Of a stretch of DNA of 64,000 bases, positions 55,506-64,000 are shown piece after piece (within the stretch, counting starts at the first letter, position 1; every line of letters begins with the position of its first letter). The notes under the pieces were generated by a model that did no database searches, was not told where the DNA came from, and saw only the letters and a program-made list of their open reading frames with translations. Location: positions 1,126,507-1,190,506 of the forward strand of contig NW_006921539.1 in the NCBI RefSeq assembly GCF_000340215.1, read 5' to 3'. This DNA is from Pseudocercospora fijiensis CIRAD86. Its lineage: Eukaryota > Ascomycota > Dothideomycetes > Mycosphaerellales > Mycosphaerellaceae. Made by a program: the position numbers and the translations under genes.

Positions 55506-55532
55506 CTAATGCTACCCCGGGGGTGTTATTAG
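55506..55532. repeat. CCCCGGGG-core palindrome, copy 8 (copia)
   Basis: CTAATGCTACCCC then GGGGGTGTTATTAG. It sits between the zinc knuckle and the protease of the copia polyprotein, and in frame encodes ANATPGVLLG. Confidence 0.88.
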
Positions 55533-58280
55533 GCCTAAGCGACAATTACGCCTTTACCGCAAACACTATAGTTACTATTAGCGACTAGGTTTCTACGGCT
55601 CTTACTACTAGCACTCGTACTACTAATTAGGTTGTCGACTTAGGTACTAGTATATATATAGTTGACGACCCTTTATTGCTTATTAAATATAAAGGCTGTT
55701 ACATTCCTATTCGGTTTAGTAGCAATACGAAGCACGCTACGATAGTTGGCATAGCTTAGACAGAGGTTGTTAATAAGCGTAGTATAAGCAACATAAAGTT
55801 ATCTAATATACTATATATACCTAGTCTAGTAGCTAACCTTCTGTCTACTAAGAAGCTTGCCGATAAGGGTTGTTTCTATCGTAATAACAAGCGTATACTG
55901 TTTACGATAGTAGAGGGCAATAAGGTTACTATCGCTTAGATATACCGTAAGAATAGTCTCCCCTACCTCTATATACTAACCTCTAGTCTAGATAGTAAGG
56001 TAGTTGCCCTTTTGTTAAAGAAGGGGGTGCCTATAGGCACTATAGATAAATAGCATCTGCGATATAGCTATATTTATTACCGCAAGCTACTAAGAATAGA
56101 ATCTAAGGGTCAAATCGTTATTACTAGTGCTAAGAAGGACTTCCGCAACTGCGTTGCCTGTCGCATAGCTATATTATATAAGGAATACAATCGGCTGCTA
56201 CGCGTACGACTATCTACGATCTATTACATTGTCTGTGTTAATGTAGTTACTATTACTAATCCTAGTCTGTTGTAGGAGCGCTATTTCATACTATTTATAT
56301 ACGCTAAGTTAGGCTATCGATACGAATATACTAGCACGCTCAAGTTAGGGGCTGTAGTAGCTATTAAGGACTATCGTGTATATATCCGTATACAGACTAG
56401 TTACTTAATCCTAATCTACCGCCTCGATAGAGGGAGTAAATACGGCGGAAATTAGCTGTTAAATTAGGCTCGAGACGAGGGTATTATACTACAAGTTACT
56501 ACACCTCATTCTTCAACTTAGAATAGCCTTGCTAAGGTTAGCAATTATATCGTATATACGACTACGAGAAAGATAATGCTGCAGGCTAACCTTCTAAAGT
56601 CTCTATAGCTATATGCTATTGCCTCCGCTATATAGGTCCTTAATATTACGCTAACCGCTAACGGAGGAAGCCTATACACTATTGTCGCTAAGGAGCTTAA
56701 TTAGTTACGAACATAGCCGCGTCTTTAGCACCTTCGAGCGTATAGCTATACGTTAATTGCCTACGATTATAGTATTGCTCGTAGAAAGAAGATAGACAGC
56801 AGAGGTCTTGTTAGCAAGCTAGTTAGCTATACTAAGGGCTCTGTAGACTCTAGAAAGTACATAATCTACCTACCTAATTAACACAAGGTTATCGCTTCTA
56901 AGGATATTCAGTTTATTAAGTTAGATAGTAACCTTCTGCTTCTAAATAGCATAGATCTATACACTAATCCTAATAACCCTTCTAAGAGCGAGTTTATTAA
57001 TATTAAGTCTATTATACCGGCTCTATTCAATTCTACAAGCAACGAGGCTCCGTTACTAGCCGACGCCGCTAGTATAGTCTAGTAGCTTCTAGCCTAGCAA
57101 GAAGAGCCTCCGGACGAACCTACTTAGCAAATGCCTAATAAGGTCGCTAGTCCGCTACCGCTCGATAACGACCTTCTAGACGTTTAACTACTAGCTTCAA
57201 GTAATAAAGATAGCTTTTAGTTAGCCGAGGAAGAGCTAGCATATAATCTAAACGCTAAGAAGGGCGAGCTAGGCTAGTTGCCTAAGTTTGAGCGACTAGC
57301 TGAAGCTGTTAGTAATCGTTCTACGCGTAAGATACGGAGCAACAAGTCGGCTCGTAACCTGTTACGTAGCTATCTAGCTAATTGTAGTATTAAGCGGTTA
57401 ACTCGACGTATAATAGCTAATATGCCGATAGCCTATATAAAGGGCTTTATAGCTTCCTACTACGTTACTAAACAGTTAGATAGAGACACTATTCCTATTC
57501 CGAAGAGCTATAAGGAGGCGACTTAGTCGCTATACTAGCTATAATAGAAGGAGGCCTATAAGGCTGAATATAAGTTACTAATCGACAACTATATATAGGT
57601 ATATATATCTCAGTTAGAGGTGCTAGAAGGTCGCAAGGTTGTTCGTAGCCGATAGGTGTTTACTATCAAGCGTAACGCTAATAGCAAGGTAAGTCGGTTT
57701 AAGGCTCGTTAGGTCGTCCGTAGCTTTATATAGGTTAAAGGACAGGATTATAACGAGACCTATACGGCTATTACTAAGCCTTATACGCTTCGAGCCTTAT
57801 TTAGTCTAATTGTATACTATAACCTAGAGGCTAAGCAGTACGACATTCTAACTGCCTTCCTTAACGCGCTTATCGGGGATAAGTATAAGATCTACGTCGA
57901 GCAGCTATATAGCTTTAAAGACCGTAGTAGCAAGGGCATAGTTTGCCTGCTGCTAAAGGCCCTATATAGTCTAAAGCAGTTACTAATGCTGTAGTATAAA
58001 GAGCTTCGGAAGTACTTAAAGAGCCTAGACTTTATTCTAATAATGTCCGACGTCTGTATATTTAAGCACGTTAGCGGCTCGATTATTGTTATCTACGTCG
58101 ATAATATAATTATTATCGCCTATAGCCTATTAGTACTAGAAGCTATTGCTTAGTTGCTAAAGGAGCGCTTTAATATGCGAGAACTAGGCGACCTTTACTA
58201 CTATCTCGGTATGCGTATTATCCGCGACCGTAACAAGCGCACTATCTACGTCGTTTAGGACGCCTACTTAAATAAGCTCT

Positions 58281-58336
58281 ACGAGAAGTATAGTATACGT
58301 AGCCGTATACGAGAAGTATAGTATGCGTAGCCGTAT
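58281..58336 (+). repeat. 28-bp tandem duplication that shifts the copia RT frame
   Basis: ACGAGAAGTATAGTATACGT... starting at 58281 repeats at 58309 (period 28). Since 28 is not a multiple of 3, the downstream frame is shifted by one. Confidence 0.85.
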
Positions 58337-59303
58337 CGGACTAGCTACTCTAATAGCGCCTCGTTACGTTAAGACATCTATTTAACGCGCACCTAAAGGC
58401 TATACAGCTAGTGCCGCCTTTAAGACTTAGTATTAGGAGGGTATTAGTAAAGCCCTCTAGCTAGCAATAATTACTCGGCCGGATGCTTGCTACACTGCCG
58501 GCCTATTGTCGCGATTTATTTCTAACCCGACCGAGGAGCATTATACCGCACTTCTTTAGCTAATTAAGTACCTAGTTAGCACCCTTAGCCGTAGTATGCG
58601 CTTCTAAGGCAACCTAAACGAAGACGACCTTAAGTTCGCTAGTTACTATAACGCCTTATAGGCTAATAATCTAGTTACTCGTCGCTCTATAGGCGGCTTC
58701 TACTTTACTATCGTAGGCGGACCTCTATTATACAAGTCCGGCCGCTAGACGCTCGTTATACTATCGTCAACTAAGGCTAAGTATATTTAGCTTACTATAG
58801 GGGCTAAGGAAGCAGTTGCCTTAGCTCGCTCCTTAAAGGAAATTAGTTACAAGGGCTATATTCTTCTAGTTACGCTCTACGAGGACAATTAGTCCGCTAT
58901 CGCTATTACTAAGTCTACTATTGATAGCCGCACGAAGTATATAGATGCTCGTATCTACTATATTCGAGAGAAGATTGCTAATAGTACTATTGTCGTCTAA
59001 TAGGTTAGCATATATAATTAGATAGCCGATAGCTTTACTAAGCCGCTTAATAAGACTAAGCATAGCCGCTTTATTAAACAACTAAACCTAGTAGATTGCA
59101 AGGCCGCTATTAAGAGCGCTGCAAAGCTAGCTGCTAAATACTAAGAGGAAAGGGCCTTTGTTTGCTTTATCTATATAACCTAAGAGTAGTCTAGTTTGTT
59201 TACCTGTTTCTACTTACCTAATACCCCTTGTTTGCTTTGCTAACAGAATAGCTATTGTGTTGTTTATTTCATTCTATAGCGATATGTACGTGCTAAGAGG
59301 GTG

Positions 59304-59430
59304 ACTTAGAGTATATGCCTAGGTGTTAGGGTCTATTACGTGCCTAATGCCTAAGGCTGCAACTGCTACACTCTATCTTCGGACTTCTACATAGATTAGT
59401 CCTTCTTCTAATATATCAGTTACATTAAGT
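59304..59430 (+). repeat. Copia 3' LTR
   Basis: 127 bp; differs from the 5' LTR mainly by transitions. Confidence 0.85.
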
Positions 59431-59699
59431 TAGAGGGTGTATTTAGTGAATATAAATATAACTTTTCGTGTATTTAGGTAAATAGTTAGTATTTAGTCTT
59501 CCGCGAAGGTAGATAGATAGATTAATAGCTACCTCTACGTCGTTGTCGCTGTCTATTAATACTGTTGTTATAGATACTGTTATTATAGATACTACTTCTA
59601 TAGATACTGCTTCTATAGATACTATAATAATAATACTATCGATATATTACTATAAGGCGCCTACTATATAGTACTATATATCTAATAAGTCTTCTATCT

Positions 59700-61995
59700 T
59701 ATCTTTATTAATATTACTATTGTCTATTACTAGTAATATAATACTAGCCTTCTACTATTGTTTAGAAGGCTCTATTATACGTACTGTCTTACTATCTAGT
59801 TAGCTTCGGTCCTATAGAATAGTACGCCTTGCTATACTAAAGGTACGCTCGCTCTTAGCGGATATAGCGAAGGCAGATAAGATATCGATAGTAAGCCGCG
59901 ATAATAAAGGCTACGCCTATCGCTAAGCTAGTTATAACTACTATTATAATAGACCTATTCGGACGTCGTTACTACTACTATCTTAGATAATAGGCAATAG
60001 GCACGGAGTAGCATAGACGAAGCTATTAAACTCGTCCTTAACCGTATCGATAACCTCCGCGGCTAATTGCTACGACTCGAAGCTAGTAAGGTCTATAACC
60101 GGCGACCGCTATAGTAGTAGTTAGTTTTGCTAAGGGCTCGTACCTATCCTTGTATTCTTGCTATAATGCCCTCGCTCTTGCTATTACTAGCTCTAACTAG
60201 TTAGTATTCTTTACTCTAGTCTAGCGCTTCTAAAGCTAGGTAAGTCGCTTTAAAGGGTATAGTAAGAGAGCCGCTACGTACGTACCGGATTCGTTAATAA
60301 GTTAGTAGTACTTATTAAATAGGTGCTAAGAGACAATAATAGACTTCGTAATAGCAGGTCTATACTTATATAGCTCGAGAGACTTCTCGTAATAGTTAAC
60401 GAGGTATTCTATAGCTTCTTAGAAGCTATCTAGTATACAGTTATAGCTCTATAGGCGTATTGTAACCTCCTTAAATAGATATAGGAAGTTGCGAGCGTAT
60501 TTAATTACTATCTAGTTAGCTATAGTTAGCTCTACGTCTTATAGTAAAGGCTCTCGTACGAATAGAAGGTCTAATATTAGCTTAGCTTTAATAGCCTCGT
60601 CTATAAGCAAGAGCTAGCTATTCTACCGAGTCTTACTAGGTATCTTTAGTACCGCTGCTATAGTAGCGGCTCTAGCTAAGAACTTGAATATAGCCTATAT
60701 AATATCGTCTCGGAGGCAGAGTAACAGGTTATATAGCTTCTATATAGTCTCTTACTTAGCAAACGAGGCTATATTAATATTAAGCTATATAGAGACGGAG
60801 ACATTGTCGTTACTAGTAGTAGCGGCATTGTAAGTAGCTATCTATTGCTTAATAAAGGTACGCTCGTTGTTCTTTGCCTTCTCGAAGGCTATCTTAGCCG
60901 ACTTTTAAGACTCCGAGAAGCCGGCGTGTCTTCTCGTACTACTAAGTAATGCCTTCGGAGTGTAGAAAGCGCTTAATCTTACGCATTAACGTATTATTAG
61001 ACGTAACGTTATCGCTTGTAATCCAACCGATATTGTTAACAATATTAAACTGCTTAAAGGCCTTAATAAGAAGCTATATAAGCTCGGCTCTAGTATAGTA
61101 GCGTATAATAACGATAGGAAGGTCGAGAAGTACTTATTATAGCTTACTATCTTTATCGACGAATTGGTAGTTAATAGCTTAATAGTACTTATAGCTATAC
61201 TACGACTTCTAGGTATCTATATAGAGGTAAATATAGCTAATAGCTATAGAGAGGTATTTCACTACTTAATAGCGTATATAATAGAAGAGGCGGAAGACTC
61301 GCAAGCGGAGCGAAGTATATAACTATAGGAAGACTCGTAAAGCCTATAGATTAACGGCTAATATAATGTTATAGAAACTAGGTAAAACTAGCTTATTAAA
61401 GGCTATACTCTACTCGGAGGCGAAGGTAGCGAGAGCGTTACGATATTGCTATGTTTTAGCTACGTTACGTAGGATTAATAGTACGTATTCCTCTCGAGAA
61501 GATGCCTTAGTAAGTACTTAAATAGCTATACTATCGCGAATATCGGCTTGCTTCTATCTCGGCTCCTTGCCTTTATATTTACTAGTATACAAGCTATACC
61601 TTCTTATTAAATAATAGTCGGCATTGCTTATTATACTGTACTACAGACCTAAGTCTAGCTCGAAGGCTGTTTTATAGCAATCCTCGAATATATAGTACTA
61701 TACCTTATATCTATAGTTATCTATATACTCTACCTCCTACGGATAAGGCTCTCTTATATATACTAGTATTTTAGGATCTGCCGCTTTCTATCTTATCTTC
61801 TTACTTCTAGGTACCGATAATAGCTTTAGTACTCGTAGTAAAGAAGGTGTCGATTGTTGTACAGATTTAGTCGACTGCGTATTAGTAGGGGGTGTCTCGA
61901 CTAGTATCGGATTTAGAACCGCTTCGAGGTCGCTATCGCTTTTGTAGCTAGCGCTATCGCTACGCTTACGTTTTCGATGTAGGTCGTTTTCCCGT
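59700..61995 (-). pseudogene. hAT-2 transposase
   Basis: Minus-strand frame with RIP-type stops. The hAT core is recognisable: INYQFVDKDSKL (about 61140-61175), LPIVIIRYYTRAELIQLLIKAF (about 61060-61130) and IGWITSDNVTSNN (about 60990-61030, containing the conserved Asp-Asn). Then follow helical blocks and a C-terminal region down to about 59800 with LILDLLFVREPLL (about 60540-60580) and NYYEKSLELYKYRPAI (about 60350-60400), as in hAT transposases whose insertion domain follows the first catalytic Asp. The N-terminus at about 61990 may have included a zinc finger, which I could not make out. Confidence 0.75.
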
Positions 61996-62189
61996 TACGA
62001 AGCCTAGCTGTTTAGCAAATTTTCTTGTGCTTTGTGTCTTAATTTGTATATAGTGCGGAGGTTAACTATAGCGGTGTTAGTAGTCGAGGTATAATTATTA
62101 GTATAGATTTGAAAAATTTAAGTTTACTAGAAATGTACGGCCGGAAAGGCCCGATCGCGGACCGCTCTCGGTTATACTATCCGGATACG

Positions 62190-62930
62190 ATTATTAGGCT
62201 GCTTAAGCCTTATATAACGCTATAGGACCCTAGATAAGCAGTAATAGTGTATAAAGCAACTAATACCTTCTATATTCTGTCTTCTTTATTTGTAATACTA
62301 CTACTAATACACTCCTTTACTATCGCTATTGCCGCTAAAGCGTTACGAGCGCGCTACGTAGCGAGCTCTTCCTTTAGCTTATATTCCTTACCGCTATATA
62401 GTATATATAGGTTACAACTATATAGGTCCGCGAATCTAAAGTGCCTCGCCTTCTCTTCTACCCTACGAATACGGTCGAGACATGCCTCGCAACGATAGTC
62501 CCTCGGATATACTAGTATATAGTTACTACTTTTCCGAATGTGCTCGTCGAAAGCCTCTACCTTCTTTAGATAAATATCGAGCTTAGTATTCTTCGCAATT
62601 ATCCTATGTTCTATAGCCTTATATCTCTTCCTAATCTCCTAGCGTTGTTCTAGTAGCCGCTCTATTACCTTATGCTAAGTATCTATCTCGGCTCGCTATT
62701 CCTTAAGCTACTCTATTGCCTTCGACGTCTTCCTCGGATTCTTACGAAGCCTCTTCGCAATAGGCTCTTTAATTAGTAACGGTTTACGCTCGATAGTAGG
62801 CTTAGTCTTAATAATAGGCTTAGTTATTAGCGGCGGTAATATTAGCGGCGGCAATATTAGCGGTAGTAATATTAGCAGCGGCAATATTAGCGACGATATT
62901 AGCTTAGGTTTAGACTCCGAGTCTAATAGC
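62190..62930 (-). pseudogene. hAT-2 accessory ORF, coiled-coil protein
   Basis: A minus-strand frame of about 240 codons with few stops. The N-terminal part (62829-62892) encodes Leu/Ile/Pro-rich repeats from a 15-bp DNA repeat, then a basic stretch (KRLRKNPRKTSKA, about 62720-62760) and a long charged helix (IEQLKEQRAEIDTQHKVIERL, coiled-coil-like). Then a Cys pair region (YRCEACLDRIRRVEEKARHF, about 62460-62510). Upstream of the transposase on the same strand. Function unknown; could bind DNA or partner with the transposase. Confidence 0.5.
62829..62892 (+). repeat. 15-bp tandem repeat in hAT-2
   Basis: Four to five copies of TTAGCGGCGGCAATA with substitutions, inside the accessory ORF. 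Confidence 0.85.
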
Positions 62931-63203
62931 TAATTACGAGTTAGTACTACTACTAGAATAACTAGTATTATTACCTATCTACCTCGATTACTTCTACGCG
63001 CTTTATATATATTATTATATAAAGAAAGAGCCTAAAATACCGTAAAATTGAAAATCTGTATAGGATCTATATACGCCGACGTATAGCCTGCCTAAATATA
63101 AATATACCTACTATTTAGTCTACCTATATTTAAGATTATATTTAATTGAATATAAATATATATTTAAACTGAATATTTACAATTTAATATCTATAGGCAG
63201 GCC

Positions 63204-64000
63204 TGCTTATTATAGCGGATCTGCGACCCTTTATATAACCTATAAGCCCGGAGTGTCTTCTATAAGTAATATATTAGAATCTCACGCATAAAGTAACAGC
63301 TCTACTTCTAACTTAGGAGCAGTGCTCGAAGGTTCGGATTACGCCTAAGAAGTCTGCTAGAGAGTTCTTTATATAGGAGGGTACTTTATATCTTACCGAT
63401 AAGGCGAAAGAGGCGTCTAGTTAAAGGCGATCGTCTTAGCCAAACCCACCTCTATACAATCTCTTGTCTTAACGTCTACATCTAGCACTCTCTATCTTGA
63501 CTTCGGCTATACTATAATTCTTACGTTTGCTGCTAAGCTCTCGGTCGGAGTAGTAGGATTTGCCGGTCGAGGAAGCTTCGAAGGCACATAGTATAAGGCC
63601 CTATACCGATAGTTTCGACACTTAGACTTATTAGGAGCTTATAAAAATTGCCTATTAGGCACCTTGCGTAGTAGGTTTCCGGCCGTTTAGTATATATAAG
63701 AAGCCGCGAATAGCGCCGTTTTAGCGCCGGAAAGTAAATAATATAGATAACGGTCTATATAAGGTTACGCAGGCAATTTGGTAGCGTTTTATAGTAGACT
63801 GCTTAGTAAGCAACCTCGGTGCCAAGAGGCAGCTAGGGTCGTAGACCTTACTATAATTAGTGCTATAGGTTAGATATCAATTGCTACGCTATACTATAGA
63901 AGAATACGACTCGGACGGCTTCTTAACTAACGAGGATATTGTCGCTATCTATAGTAGAATACTAGTAACAACCGCGGCTGTATTAGCCTCCGAAGTAGAC
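63204..64000. other. RIP-mutated DNA, unassigned
   Basis: TA-rich, CpA-poor sequence without a recognisable domain. Frames on the plus strand (for example 63890-63990) show RIP-type stops, so it is likely part of a further element that extends right of the window. The phrase AGTGTCTTCTATAAG occurs both here (63252) and left of hAT-2 (53987). Confidence 0.5.

Larger units (their letters stand above)
54530..59145 (+). pseudogene. Copia gag-pol polyprotein
   Basis: Gag lies at about 54530-55300, followed by an Asn/Arg/Gly-rich stretch and a zinc-knuckle remnant at about 55312-55365 (CAYCQGLYPSNRC, His now Tyr). The protease region is about 55625-55690 (VVDLGTSIYIVD, D-T/S-G degraded to D-L-G). 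GAG-pre-integrase and integrase lie at about 56050-56900. RT lies at about 57600-58260, with TAFLNA, LYSLKQ and the catalytic box IYVDNIIII, where the second Asp of YVDD is Asn. RNase H follows from about 58480 in a shifted frame, caused by a 28-bp tandem duplication at 58281-58336. 57278-57526 is stop-free. Confidence 0.87.
54096..59430 (+). mobile_element. Ty1/copia retrotransposon
   Basis: 127-bp LTRs (54096-54222 and 59304-59430) flanked by TAGAG (54091-54095 and 59431-59435). One gag-pol frame in copia order (gag, protease, integrase, RT, RNase H). A short purine tract (AAGAGGGTG) precedes the 3' LTR. RIP-inactivated. Confidence 0.9.
54060..63195 (-). mobile_element. hAT-2 transposon, split by a copia element
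   Basis: Flanked by GGCAGGCC on both sides (54052-54059 and 63196-63203), an exact 8-bp duplication. The ends start TATAGATATTAAAT and match for about 30 bp with some differences (left 54060-54090, right about 63165-63195). A copia retrotransposon is inserted 36 bp from the left end. About 3.8 kb is own sequence, with a minus-strand transposase and a minus-strand accessory ORF. It is a different family from hAT-1: TIRs and transposase are clearly different. Confidence 0.87.

Overview
This looks like chromosomal DNA of a filamentous ascomycete (Pezizomycotina; the class cannot be fixed from this window). Roughly 90% of it is repeat-derived DNA with the signature of repeat-induced point mutation (RIP). 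CpA/TpG is replaced by TpA while CpG stays common, and the reading frames of recognisable transposon proteins are broken almost only by TAG/TAA at former Gln or Trp codons. Inside this sits one unmutated gene island of about 6 kb (47.5-53.7 kb) with normal codons and short spliceosomal introns.

Left block (1-47.4 kb): a four-level nest of transposons. The oldest layer is a Ty3/gypsy chromovirus ('C') whose pol is split into 7886-8410, 20517-20897 and 41983-44640. Into it went (i) a tandem array of a second gypsy family, Gyp-1 (left edge to 7885); (ii) a 12.1-kb gypsy element 'A' (8411-20516) with 280-bp LTRs and an extra 917-codon ORF downstream of pol; and (iii) a large hAT-type transposon, hAT-1 (20898-41982), with 20-bp perfect TIRs and an 8-bp target duplication. 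hAT-1 was itself hit by a minus-strand Gyp-1 copy (22146-33095, TSD TAAAG), which was hit by a PIF/Harbinger element (25278-29114).

The most unusual content is in hAT-1. Beside a hAT transposase it carries two genes for histone H3-like proteins. One has a long basic tail (37572-38303). The other has a canonical-like H3 tail and fold (39940-40519), with equivalents of K9, K14, K18, K23 and K27 but no H3 N-terminus and no S10. Its introns are filled with an element-specific GCCGGCTA-type repeat. Elements A and C each show a different dispersed short palindrome (ACCCCGGGGGT core; AGGYACCT...AGGYACCT). A transposon with its own H3 variants and family-specific DNA motifs suggests, as inference only, an anti-silencing or chromatin-manipulating system.

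Gene island: a SnoaL/NTF2-fold protein (+) converges with a three-exon MFS transporter (-), followed by a cytochrome P450 (+) and a C2H2-type zinc-finger gene (+). The first three look like a small detoxification or secondary-metabolism set without a backbone synthase. The zinc-finger gene, at the right edge, has two in-frame TAG codons that look like RIP leaking out of the neighbouring repeats.

Right block (54-64 kb): a second hAT element, hAT-2 (54060-63195, 8-bp TSD GGCAGGCC), carries a minus-strand transposase and a coiled-coil accessory ORF. A Ty1/copia element (54096-59430, TSD TAGAG) is inserted 36 bp inside its left end. The last 0.8 kb is RIP-mutated DNA that I cannot assign. All coding regions inside repeats are dead as written; ends given for them are approximate unless a codon-exact end is stated.
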